Shown in pieces: positions 19,853 to 30,500 of a stretch of DNA of 32,559 nt; the first letter of the stretch is position 1; each line of letters starts with the position of its first letter. The notes below the pieces were generated by a model. The model did not search any database, was not told the origin of the DNA, and saw only the letters and a program-made list of their open reading frames with translations. This stretch comes from Obelidium mucronatum. Its lineage: Eukaryota > Chytridiomycota > Chytridiomycetes > Chytridiales > Chytriomycetaceae. The position numbers were made by a program, and so were the translations under genes. The DNA lies in the NCBI GenBank assembly GCA_025765595.1, contig JAIVFH010000288.1, positions 1 to 32,559 of the forward strand, written 5' to 3'.

Positions 19853-20839
19853 ATGTTCCCTGCACACACTCTACCATCCTCGGTCAAGATTTCAACGACA
19901 TCATCATGACCATGCTTCAAAGCCATTACAAGACATTCATTATTATTGAATGTAGGATCCACAAGCGGATGCTTGATCAACAAACGCGTAATCTCAACAA
20001 ATCCAAATTGACACGCTTCAATGATGGGAGCATTCTGTAAAGCACCCACACCCGGATCAACCCTCTCATCATTCAATAATAGTTGAACGACTTGAATGTG
20101 ATTGTTTTTGACTGCTTGTCGAAGAGGTAGATTCTTGTATGCCGCAGGGTTCGAACGTCCATCGTCCAATAAGGCTTGTACAACTTGAGCGGATCCATTG
20201 TCTGCCGCAAAACAGAGGGGTGCACTGTTTCTGCATGTTGGAGAGACGCGGGGGTCGGTCAAGAGGAGTTGGACGATTTCAACGTGGCCAAAGGAGCAGG
20301 CGGCTTCCAAGGCTAAATCATTGATGCTGGATGGGTCTACGAGAGTTTGGTAGGAAGATAGAAGGAGTTTGACTACTTGGTAATGACCGTTTCTGGATGA
20401 CCATTGGATGAGGCGGTTGTTGTTTACAGCTGGATTTACTTTGTAATCACTGGATTGTAACAGTGTTGTGACTGTTTCGAGAGCACGATTAGGCGGCATA
20501 TTCCATCTGAGAGACCACATGAGATTCTGAGACCGATCAACGATTTTGAGGGCGGTTGACCAGTCCTCGGCAGAAACGACGCGGTGATAGACAATGTGTT
20601 TGTAGTTGTTTGGCAGTGAGAGGAAGCCTTCGTATTTGATGTTTGTGGCCTCTAGATACTCCCAGATGCGGAGGGAGGATGCTTTAAGACTGTGGTTAAA
20701 GTGGCGACGGGCAAAGGAGGGCGAGTGTAGAATGGCTGATGCCAGACGGCACTTTGATGCGAGAGCGAGGGGTATCAGGTCGTGGCTGACTGGCAGCAGC
20801 ATCAACCGACTCAATGATCTCATGCGGGACTAAGTCCAT
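19813..20839 (-). CDS. F-box-like/ankyrin-repeat protein (likely N-terminal frame break)
   Basis: An open frame from 20823 to 19813 gives 336 residues with about seven ankyrin-type repeats, for example NGHYQVVKLLLSSYQ, FGHVEIVQLLLTDPRV, NGSAQVVQALLDDGRSNP, NNHIQVVQLLLNDERVDP and FGFVEITRLLIKHPLVDP. The start Met of that frame cuts the F-box-like helix in half. Sixteen bases upstream, another ATG (20839) opens MDLVPHEIIES, which joins LMLLPVSHDLIPLALASK if one base at about 20806 is skipped. That restores the pattern VPxE/D-VLEQ-xLMxLP seen in the genes at 18740 and 24618. I therefore place the true start at 20839. The ankyrin repeats suggest protein binding, and the F-box-like start suggests ubiquitin ligase recruitment; both are inferred. 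Confidence 0.75.
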
Positions 20840-20860
20840 TATTTGTTGAATAATAATAAA
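20840..20860. promoter_or_regulatory. 21-bp spacer between divergent start codons
   Basis: Only 21 AT-rich bases (TATTTGTTGAATAATAATAA and one more A) lie between the inferred start of the ankyrin gene (minus strand) and the ATG of the GEN1-like gene. If both starts are right, each transcript's leader and core promoter must lie inside the other gene's coding sequence. Confidence 0.55.
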
Positions 20861-23007
20861 ATGGGAGTGATTGAGCTCTGGAAGCTGCTTGACTCGCAGC
20901 CGTCCGTGCGCCGCATCGAGGCGTTTGACGCGCTCGCATCCCGCTTCTCCGACGCCGCCGCCGCCGCCGAGTACCGCCACGCCGGCATGCCCGTCGCGGT
21001 CGATGCGTCCGTGTGGCTGCACTCGGCGGTGCCGCGCACGCATAGTTTTGCGCCGCCGCACGCGCACGCGCACTCGACGAGCGCCGGCGCGCGCCGACCC
21101 GTGTCGCCGGCGATCGTGCAGCGGCGCGTGCTCTTCTTCCGCGTCGCGCGCACGCTCGCCGCACACGCGCTGCCCGTGTTTGTGTTTGACTTTGCGCCGC
21201 ACTTTGCCGCCGCCGTCGCGTCGCCGCTCAACACGTCGCCGGCCGTCGAGCTCGTGCGCCTGCTCGACGCCCTGCGCCTCAAGTGGTTCGTGGCCGCGCC
21301 GGGCGTGTCCGCCGAGGCCGAGTGCGCGCGCCTCAACGCCCTCGGCCTTGTTAGCGCCGTCATGACCGACGACGGCGACGCCTTCCTGTTTGGAGCAAAC
21401 ACTGTTATCAGAAACTGGAGCGGCGCGACGAAAGAAGCGGAAGACAGACGGAACGCCGTATTGCTCAAGCGGAAAATACACGATAAAGGAAACTGGAACG
21501 CGTACGTGAACGGCGGGAGCGATAGTGTTGAATGGGGAAGAGAGGACGATGATGATGATGACTTGAATGTAGATGATTCTTCGAAAAAGTCAGGAAAGTC
21601 TACTTTTGGCGTTGGGACCGGGCTGGGTAAAGATTATGTTGGAATCTATACTATGGATTCTGTTTTAAAGGCTTGTTCGTGGAATCGAAACGCCCTGATT
21701 CTGATGGCCATGATTGGTGGTGCTGATGGTGTGTATTTTGTTTCCGCCGAAGGCGATGAATTTCACATGTTTTGGCCAAAGTGAATTTCTCTTCTTTTTT
21801 TTCATTCTGTACCGCTATGATCGGCCAATTTCTCTCCTTTGTTGATTCGCTTCTTTCCATTATTCATGTCATGCAACTAGGTGCACCTGGTATACGCGGA
21901 ATAGGCCTTCAAGCCGCTTCTCGATTATGTGGCTCTGGAATAGCAGACAAGATTATCCCAGCAGCAGTCAAGGGCGACAAACAACCTCTGGAAACCCACT
22001 TGCGGACTTTTTTGGACCAATTCCGAACAAACAGCTTAGGCCTTCTCACCCAAAAACGACCTAGTGCAGTGAAAGACATGGATGTCCTTGTCTACCAACT
22101 CGCCAACCAATGGCCCATGTTGATTCGCCAATACGCTGTACCACCGACAAAGGTTGATGAAAACGAGCAACTCCGTGATGAAATCAGCGCTTATATTTCT
22201 GGATGGTGGAAACGCGAATACACCCCCGATACTGCCATGATTGTCGCTTGGTACAGCAAAAATCTAGAAGTCGACTTGGAATACGCCCATGAACGTGTAT
22301 GTGCAAGTCTTGGTCCGATACTAAGACTTCGTGCATTGCGAATCATTGCATACAAGAACCATCTTGCCGATTCAGAATCTTTGGATCTTGGTACTACTCG
22401 TGCTGCTCATTCCTCCATAACCAGTACACCATCAAGACACTCAAATGAACTAATTGCCTGCATACTAAATGAAGGGCCCTCCAAATTCGGTGTAGACCAA
22501 GTCCAAGTCCAATGGACAAACTACGCAATGACGATTGGAATCCCTCCCCTCTCTTCCGTTCCAGGAAGCCACACGAAAGGAAAGTTTGAGAGAGCCATCA
22601 TGACGGAAGAGGAAGAAACTGCAGAAGAGTGGACGGAATTGCGGTTGGAAAAGGTGATTGCGCATACCAAGAAAGTGTGGCTGGATCAAGAATTGGTGTA
22701 CATGGCTGCACCCAAAATCTTTGAGAATTGGTATCGAGGGGGCAGTGCGAGTGCGAAAGGAAGAAGGACTGGCTCCGCGACGAAACTTTTGCCTATTACT
22801 CCGACTGGTGGTCCTTGTTTCCGTTCGACGCCAGACTTTAATGTTGCCAGAACACCTACTCGAAAACCGCAACAAAAGCCGATGACTGCTGCATTACATC
22901 TACCGAGTACTTTCAAGAGTGATAATGTCGTCATCAGTCTTTTATCAGATGATGAGGAAGAGGATGATGAATACCAGAACCTCACAAAGAAGCCCCGTTA
23001 CGCTTAA
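20861..23007 (+). CDS. GEN1/Yen1-type Holliday junction resolvase (XPG/FEN1 superfamily)
   Basis: Two exons (20861-21728 and 21881-23007, phase 1, 152-nt intron) give 664 residues. I start at MGVIELW because XPG/FEN1 nucleases need Gly2 at the N-terminus; an in-frame ATG 18 bp upstream is less likely. GEN1/Yen1 cuts four-way junctions in recombination. Acidic active-site residues are visible: D48 (VAVDASVWLH), D110 (VFDFAP), E152 and E154 (SAEAEC), D171 and D173 (TDDGDAFLFG) and D289 (GGAD). The helix-hairpin-helix GAPGIRGIGLQAA follows with FEN1-like spacing. An acidic linker (DDDDDD) lies at about 227-232, and a long Yen1-like C-terminal part follows. Near the end, VVISLLSDDEEEDDE looks like a SUMO-interacting motif. 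The first 550 bp are very GC-rich. Confidence 0.9.
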
Positions 23008-23168
23008 ACCCCTCCCTCCATTGCTTAAGACCACCCCTGTCCATTTCAGCTGTATTTAAAGAATAAATAATTAAAAGATGTAAACACACGTTTCAACTAG
23101 TTAAGTATTCGGGGGTTTTCGGGGCGAATTTTTTTTCCCTGTTTCAAACAGCAGAGAAACCACAACAA
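23008..23168 (+). promoter_or_regulatory. Spacer between the GEN1-like and GGC1 genes
   Basis: 161 bp with an AATAAATAATTAAAAG stretch about 55 bp after the GEN1 stop that can serve as its poly(A) signal, then a T-rich promoter-like segment before the carrier ATG. No other element is seen. Confidence 0.4.
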
Positions 23169-24468
23169 ATGCATCACAACGAAAGCGCCGGATCAAAGGC
23201 CTCGAAAGGAGTCATTGGCGCTGGAATTGCTGGATTTCTAGAACTCTTCATGTTCCATCCATTGGATACCGCAGCAAGTTGAGTTTTTCTTTGTGCTCTC
23301 ATACTTTTTATTGCCCTTTTGTGTTTTTTTTGAACACTTTTTCATCTTTAGAACGGTTGATCAATCATAGAGGATGGGCAAATGAGCCTGGAGGATTCGC
23401 TAAAGTTGTGTTCAAGGATGCAGCTAATCAGGGCTTGAGGAAAAAGATTGGATCGCTGTATAAGGCGTTTGGATACGCTGTTGGATATAAAATGCTTCAA
23501 AGGTGTGTGTAGTAATGCTTGTTTTTTGTTTTGGATGGATGGGATGTTATGTTCTGTCATATTGGATTGGGGGTTTGAATGATAAGCGCAATCAACGTCA
23601 AAACCGAACACACTATAACAACCCAGTCCCGAACCATTTCATCCATCATGTATTCATACAATATTAAAAACAAAAACAAAAAACATCCAGATCACTTCAA
23701 TTCGGTTCACATCCAATCATCAACGACTACATGAAGAAAAACTACCTCGCCAGTTACAAGGAACAATTCGGAGAACGATGGGCAAAGACGTTAATCTCGG
23801 GAACAAGTGGTTTCTTTATTGGGACGTTTGAAGTTATTCTGTTACCACTGGATGCACTGAAAGTGAAACGACAAACCGGTGTTCAATTCATGACCTCGAA
23901 ACCAACAGTGGCAGCAGCAGCAACATCAACAACCAACACCACGAAATCATTCAGTACAATATCATCAACATCAACAACAAAACCCATCCAATCCATCATC
24001 CCACAAAACTCCTTCACAACCAACGCTAGAGCCGCAATGGCCCACCAAAGCCCACTACTACTAATCGCCGGTTTATACCGCGGCGCATCCTGGACCGCCG
24101 TTCGAAACAGCATTGGCCTGTTTGCTCTCTTTGGATCCTCCACATTCGTCAAGGAAGACCTCTTTGGCCTCGGCAAACCAAACGCCCCACCTGCAACCGT
24201 AACCCAACTCTTTATCGCCTCCTTGGTCGGCGCCTTCTCAAGTATCGCGGTCGCAGCGCCGTTTGATGTGATCAAGGTACGGATGCAAGCGACTTCGATT
24301 GATTCGAGAAGGGTTAGTGGGATTGAGTTGTTCAAGACTTTGATCAAGAATGAAGGGGTGTGGGCGTTGACGAAAGGGGTGGTGCCGAAAATGATTGCGA
24401 GTGGGCCCAAGGTTGCTTTTTCGTTTACGGTTGCGCAGTGGTTGGCAGAGTATTTTTCGAGGTTGTGA
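23169..24468 (+). CDS. GGC1: Mitochondrial GTP/GDP carrier (GGC1/YHM1 type)
   Basis: Three exons (23169-23277, 23352-23502, 23691-24468; introns of 74 and 188 nt) give 345 residues. Yeast GGC1 exchanges GTP and GDP across the inner mitochondrial membrane and affects iron balance. Three mitochondrial-carrier repeats are visible with PxD-type signatures: FHPLDTAAKR, LPLDALKVKRQ and APFDVIKVRMQ. GGC1-like landmarks are GYAVGYKMLQR, LYRGASWTAVRNSIGLFALF and GPKVAFSFTVAQ. Splice phases agree (1 and 2). A Ser/Thr/Ala-rich insert of about 50 residues (about 155-205) follows the second signature, in the matrix loop, and is absent from yeast. The gene ends about 50 bp before a 29-G run. Confidence 0.9.
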
Positions 24469-24518
24469 TCTGGGGGGGAGCCAAGGGAAAGGAAAAAAGT
24501 ATAGGATTTTTTTATGAA

Positions 24519-24547
24519 GGGGGGGGGGGGGGGGGGGGGGGGGGGGG
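24519..24547 (+). repeat. Poly(G) run, 29 G
   Basis: An uninterrupted run of 29 G lies between the GGC1 carrier stop (24468) and the start of the F-box-like gene (24618). It is the same kind of tract, on the same strand, as the 27-G run at 6371-6397. It could be in the carrier's 3' UTR and in the next gene's promoter. Confidence 0.95.
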
Positions 24548-24617
24548 AGTTTAAAACAAACAGCGGAGGATGCGAATAAAGGAGACACGCTAGTCTGTTA
24601 GTTTGTGCCACAACATC

Positions 24618-25504
24618 ATGGAAACAACGCCGCGACCACCACCACCCCCACTGCCACCAGTCCCAGTTGAAGTATTGGAACAAATACTCATGTACCTTCC
24701 AATAGATTGTGTGGTTCATGTTGCCCTTGCCTCCAAGGAGTTGCTAGCTCCATTCCTACTTGCGAGTCATGCATTCGCGAAAAGGCACTTTCACTTCCAG
24801 GATGATCGCCGCAGAATCTTTGATGTGACTCGCCATTATGATCCAAGTTGGCCTCTGAAATACAGAGTATTGCTTTGACCAGCAACGATGAGTGTCTTGA
24901 AAAAGGCCTTAACTTTGTGGATCCTGCAAGTGATCCCGATTCCGTACGGCTTCTTACGTCTTTGATAACGGAATACCCTGGGTTTTTTCTGTTGAACAAC
25001 CACTGGCATCGAATCTTGCAGCAGGCACTTTTGACAAACGATGACGACCTGCTGCAAATGCTCTTGAAAGATCCACGTCTTGGTTTTAAAAGTACACAGC
25101 TCCTGATTTTGGATTGGTATTACTCCTGGCAAGGTTTAGTAGTGTACCGCTTGATCCAAACACCGCAAGATATTGTGCTTCTACCAAAACTACGCCGGAA
25201 ATCCTGCGTGAACTCGGCGTGGATTTCTTTGATCCAAGATCCCAGGGTTGTGATTGCAAACAGTAGTTTGAGTATCGCATGTTACGATGAGTATTATGAT
25301 GAACTGCTACCTTGGGGTTTTAACTTTTGGGATGCTATGCTCAAGAATCCAAATACCGAATCTGGAACATATGCCATTGATACCTTGAATGCTGCGTGTA
25401 GAAAAGGGGATGTTCATGTTGTAAAAATCCTGCTGGGTACTGGGTATGTTGACCCAAGCTTCGACATCAAAAAAGCTTTAGGGCCTCACTGGCAACGGTT
25501 TTAA
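24618..25504 (+). pseudogene. F-box-like/ankyrin-type gene with a frame break and truncated end
   Basis: The start METTPRPPPPPLPPVPVEV continues LEQILMYLPIDCVV and ALASKELLAPFLLASHAF, very similar to the gene at 18740. The first frame stops at 24878 after PLKYRVLL. A -1 step at about 24875 joins TSNDECLEKGLNF and 200 further residues to 25504, including WGFNFWDAMLKNPNT, which matches WGFDFWDAILKNPNT in the 18740 gene. The protein then ends at about the place where the other gene still has an ankyrin repeat and its C-terminal part. So it is broken once and lacks its C-terminus. It could be a pseudogene or a gene with a sequence error and a divergent end. Confidence 0.65.
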
Positions 25505-25589
25505 ACCAGGTGATTAAAAAAGAAAGCATGTGCAAATATTTGGGATTTTTTTTTGGCCAGATAAAAGGTTCCGTCTGTATCTTTTTTTT

Positions 25590-25870
25590 GGCAAAAAGCG
25601 TTCAAGTCCAAACAACAAGTGCTAGATTTTGGAAGGGTATTACCCTTTACCTGGTTCCACAATGTATCACTTGATCCAAAAACCTCAAGATATTGTGATT
25701 CTACCACAACTACGCTATAAATCCTACGAGAACTCGGCGAGGATTTCTTTGATCCAAGATCCCAGGGCTGTGATATCAAACAGTAGTTTGAGAATCGCGT
25801 GTTAGCTTGAGTTTGGGCGTTTTCATTATGTACTGCTACCTTGGGGTGTTGTCGATTTGTGGCGTGGTTC
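25590..25870 (+). pseudogene. Partial duplicate of the preceding F-box-like gene
   Basis: The DNA at about 25610-25850 is a diverged copy of about 25095-25320, roughly 80% identical by eye. Shared segments include ATCCAAGATCCCAGGG, AACAGTAGTTTGAG and CTGCTACCTTGGGGT. Every frame carries stops, among them a TAG where the parent has a Tyr codon. It is a relic of tandem duplication and not coding. The sequence from there to 25999 is AT-rich and presumably holds the ENKD1 promoter. Confidence 0.7.
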
Positions 25871-25999
25871 CGCCAGCAGTGACTCGATAATACCGTGTCA
25901 GTTAAATGAAATTGCTAAAAGAAGAAAGCTGTCAAATACTGCTGATGGCGAGGGTTATAATATTATTATTAATTATTTGGAAAAATAAAAACAATAATT

Positions 26000-27443
26000 A
26001 TGACATCCGACAAACTCCCACCACTCGGCCAACAGCCAAAGCAACTCGTTCGCGCTTCTTCGGCGGCATCTTCGAAAGCGTCCAGGTCCTCGAAGATATC
26101 GCTGGCTTCTGCTGCGGCAGCAACAAAACAGACAAACAATGAAGCGGCCCGGATAAGAATACAGCAAATGAGTGGCTCTAGTGTTGCAATGGCACTAAAA
26201 CCATCACGGGGGATGCGGTAATTATCCATCAAAACAGTGACACAGGCACCTAAACAACGAAAAAAGGGATGATATTGTGTATGCTGGAGGCAAACCAAAA
26301 GACCACTTGAAAGAAAACTACAAAAAATTAAAAGAACTGCAAAGCAAGAAACGCGTCGAAGAGCAAGTACGCATACTTACTAGTTCTTTTTTTTTTGGTG
26401 GCAAATTCACAGTTTTTATTTCCTTTACCTCTCCCATTTGACAGGAGAAATCGAAACCTCCTCCTGCGCCATTCAAACTGAAGCAATTTGAAGCAGTGAA
26501 ATCAAAGTTATTCACTCATCGGCCATCAGTTGTGTGCCCATTTACTTAACTCCATAGTAACACTCCCATTAAAACAATTTTATCTCGACACAAAACAGTC
26601 TTCGAACGCATCAGATGCTGCGTCAGACTCATATTCTCGTCCTTCAACTGCCAACTCTTGTGGACCTCGCTCCTTTTCTTTAGCTTCCAACGCGTCTTCT
26701 GCAACAAGAAGGAATTTTATTCAATTGAATGCTCTTAAAGCAAAAGATCCTCAATATTATAAAAAAGATCATGTGGCTCCTGCTTCTGAGTCGGGCCATT
26801 CTGTTTTTTCTGGGAGTTCGACCACGACGGCTAGGTCAACTAAAATGGGGGAGCTTCCTAAATAGTTACGTGTTTTGCTTCTTTTTTTCATACCTTGTAT
26901 CTAACCGTTCTAGCGTGCGGAATATAGTTTGGTGGACAGGAAGTTGGAATGGGCTGAGAGAGAACAACAACGTTTGGAAGCTCTGAAGAAAGAATGGTAA
27001 CCGCAATACCAAAACTCCTTTTTCTTGGTACTAATATTTTTTATTTCGGTGGGTGAAATTAATACAGCATCCCAAAAGGAATGAAATGTAATTTGCCCAT
27101 CCCGATTTTCTTTCGCCCCTCGCACTGTTTATTTCTCATTTTTTCTATTTCCTTTAGTACTTCCTGATGAGGAGCGGCTTGAAACTCTGGCTTTCTTGGA
27201 AGAAAGTATGTACACAATATTTTGGTAATTTCTTTCAAATTTAAAATGCTGATCTTCATAAAAAAAACAGCTCAACAAAAGCTGCTCAATGAATTATCCC
27301 AATTTGGTTTGATTGTTGAAACAACAAAACTGAAAAATAAGAGGAGCATGTTGGAAAACAAGTTGAATGAGATTGAAGAAGCGATTGGTGTGTTTTCTAG
27401 GAAAAAGGTGTACGTGAATGAAGATGAAGAGCAGCCACAGTGA
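26000..27443 (+). CDS. Enkurin-domain protein, ENKD1-like
   Basis: Eight exons with matching phases: 26000-26217, 26267-26366, 26445-26531, 26599-26864, 26928-26996, 27068-27087, 27158-27205 and 27271-27443; 326 residues (human ENKD1 is 346). Enkurin-family proteins are microtubule-associated proteins of axonemes, and ENKD1 is centrosomal/ciliary. Visible landmarks are KPKDHLKENYKKLKELQ, the PPPAPFKLKQFEAVKSK segment, GELPKYLVDRKLEWAERE at the start of the enkurin domain, ECIPKGMKLLPDEERLETL, and a C-terminal coiled coil (QQKLLNELSQFGLIVETTK, then NKLNEIEEAIGVFSRKK). Exon 6 is only 20 nt, and it is needed to restore the frame and the conserved (C)xPxGM-xLPDEERL motif. ENKD1 is favoured over enkurin itself by the DHLKENYKKLKELQ part. 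Confidence 0.85.
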
Positions 27444-27516
27444 TGGCCTTGTTGGTTTTTATCGTTTTGGGCCTATTTTTTTGTGAGACTGACTGGGCCA
27501 AGAAAATCTCCCCCAC

Positions 27517-30500
27517 ATGCGCCAATCCGCACTTCCGATCGCACTTCTAATCATCCGCTTGATTGTGGTAGGGTATTGTAGCTCCACTGAAAATGATACA
27601 GCTGTTGGAAGCACAGTAGAAACTAATGAGTGGGAGGCGGACCTCGAAGCTGATGATGTTGTTCTCCCACAATGCGTCTTTGGCCAAGATATGAAAGCGA
27701 AATATGGGTGGTTAGACTATGCCGACTTCACGGTTTGAGTAAAAACGGGGGAAGTTGTTCGCAACGGACTAACTCCTGCGCTGTTTTCAAACAGGCTGGG
27801 AAGCGTGCAATTATTGTTGAAATGGACTGGTGGGACTCGGCTATCTTGACATCGCAGATATTCACTTTCTTGCTCATCCACATTATGGGATACAAAGTCA
27901 ATCTGAGATCTTACGATGGAGGTCCCGTATCGGGATCGCGGTTGAATCATGGAAATAGCAGTGATGTTGTACTAGAACTCTGGAGATCTGATGCATCCAC
28001 ATGGTACGAGAAGTACGTCCAACTCAGTAATACCGTAATATCTTACGGATCCGTTGGATACACTGGACGCGTCGGGCTATACTTTCCAACATACATGTTT
28101 GACCTTTATCCCGAATATGACGAGTTGGACTTTTGGAAATCCCTTGTCCACCCTGAGTCGCGCAAGGCATTTCCATATTCAGGAACCATCCCAACAATTT
28201 TGGATGAAGATGGTTTACCAGCATGTGATGGTGATCCCAGAAGTTGTGTGAATGGGACATATGTGCCAGCTTGGTATTCTGAAAGTGAAAAAGAGAACTT
28301 CATGGAAATTTGGCATCATGGAACCGCGTACACACCGAATTATTTCCAAAGACTTATTGACGGGTTGCATTTAAATGCGACAGTCAATTTCTTGGGAGAG
28401 AGTATGTACCCAACCATGATGGAAGCATATAACAACAGGAGGCCTTTCCTTGTGTACAACTGGAGGCCGACTACAACTGTGGCTCAGTTTAATTTGACAA
28501 GAGTGGGGTTTCCGGAAGATACGTCGGGAAGTTTTGCACGATTTCAAAAAGGTGTTTTCTAATGTTTTTTTTTAAATATTTATCTAAATGTGTACCCAAG
28601 ATCCGCAGAATAACCCAGTGGCGGTAGACATTCCGCCAGAGATTCTCTTTAAGGTAATAGAAAATATTTCTGTTTTCTCATATTGTTACTTAATCTTGCG
28701 GAGGCAACAGGCTAGCTCGTCTCGTTTTCTTGAAGACTTCCCAGAGCTTGGTTATTTCATGACAAAGTTCCAAATCACAGACAAACACATGCAAAATTTG
28801 CTTGCATCTATAGGAGCGAACTTGCCATATTGGTACGACTCGGGGTATTCGGTAAATGTTTGTTTAACTCAACCCCGATAAATACTCACGGAATACCAGG
28901 ATACCACTTGTAATTGGATCAGAAATAACGAAGAAATCTGGAAACATTGGATTCCAACCCCTCCCTTAAACCAAAAAACTTGTCCTCGTGGGACAGGACG
29001 ATACTTCAGCCACTCCTTATGGATCTGCCTTAAGTGCCCTCCGGGAACTTTTAATTTGGATCCATCGACAAATTCAGAATGCAAACCATGTGCAAGCAAT
29101 GCTTTATGTATCGGTGGAGACGTTATAAATGTGGAGTCTGGATTCTGGATGCCACCAATCCCAGCAAATTTCACTGAAGACTACGTTCCAGAACTGCATA
29201 TGTGCCCTCACAGCAAGCAATGCTGTCCGCAAGGAAATTGTACTTCCACCGAAATATGTGCTCCGGGATTTACTGGTATATTTTGTTCACAATGCAGTGA
29301 CCCATCGCTGTTTCCGTGGAATGGCAAATGCATGGAGTGCAACAGAGCCGGAACAAGCCTATTCTTGACGATTTTCCTTCCCTGTTTTGCCACTGCGGCT
29401 ATTCTATTTGTTCCCAAATACCATGCAGCTGAAATCGAACAACTTGCCTTTTACTTACAGGTACATACTGCTTTGAAACCCTTAAATTTGTATTTAACGC
29501 ACCTTCATCGATAGGTTATCAATCTAATTTTTGATGGAAATCTTGGTTCAGTGATTGGTTGGGAAGGAATCAACAAGATTCTTGCGATTGTGTCCTTAGA
29601 TATCGATGGTTTAGTTCTTGACTGTCCTCTGCCCATCAAAGGCCTTTCAAAAGAGCTGTTTAGGTTTCTTCTGCCTGCATCCATTATCATATACTTTGGT
29701 ATTTTCTACACCATCTTGAAGCTATTTCCTACAGTTCACCAAATGCTGCCAGACTACTTGGCAATACAGCACGTGGACGTTCTGTTTGCCCGATCTTGGA
29801 CAATTCTGATAAGTTTCGTGTTTCAGCCGCTGATTGAGGCGTCGCTGGCCTTTTTGAATTGCGACAATGTTCAAGGCATTAATGTCGTCTACCGTGTCCC
29901 GGAAGTTGTATGCTACTCAAATGATCACAAGGGCCCAGCAACCATGGCTTTTGTAGTCTTAATATTCTTGCTTTTGTCTTATCCGCTTGGTTTACTGGTT
30001 CTGCTTATATGGCTGTGGGGCCAAAACCGAATATCGGTGGTTGATGACTATCATTTCAAAGACAGACCGATGGATAAGGTCTATGAAGCTTTTTATATGC
30101 CCTATAGACCCAGATTCTTTTATATGGAATCAATTGTTATTTGGGAGCGGGCTATTATTGTATTAACGTATACATTCTTGAACCACAATAAGGTATTATA
30201 CAACAATTTTATAGGCATCGATTTATAACAGAAACTTATCTTACTTCCTTAAAGGATTCTGAGTCTTCGTTGGCTTATTTGAGCATATTTGCAGTTTTTG
30301 GTTTTACCCGAGCATACATTCAGCCATACAAGAAGCTTCTGCAAGTGTATCTCAACCGAGAAATCGGAATAGGCTTTCTGGTATTATTTATCTTGCGTCA
30401 GTATGCGAAATACGAACCTGAGCCGCTCGACATCACCGCTTTTGTTTGCACCATGATTATGCTGCCAATCGCAAACCACGCTCTTCGATGGATTCGACAG

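Noticed and set aside
20696..21481. Minus-strand frames of up to 261 codons opposite the GEN1 5' part
   Set aside because: Low-complexity Arg/His/Gly or Ala/Thr/Ser products caused by strong GC third-position bias on the plus strand. Only the MDLVPHEIIES segment at 20839-20807 has meaning, as the ankyrin gene start.
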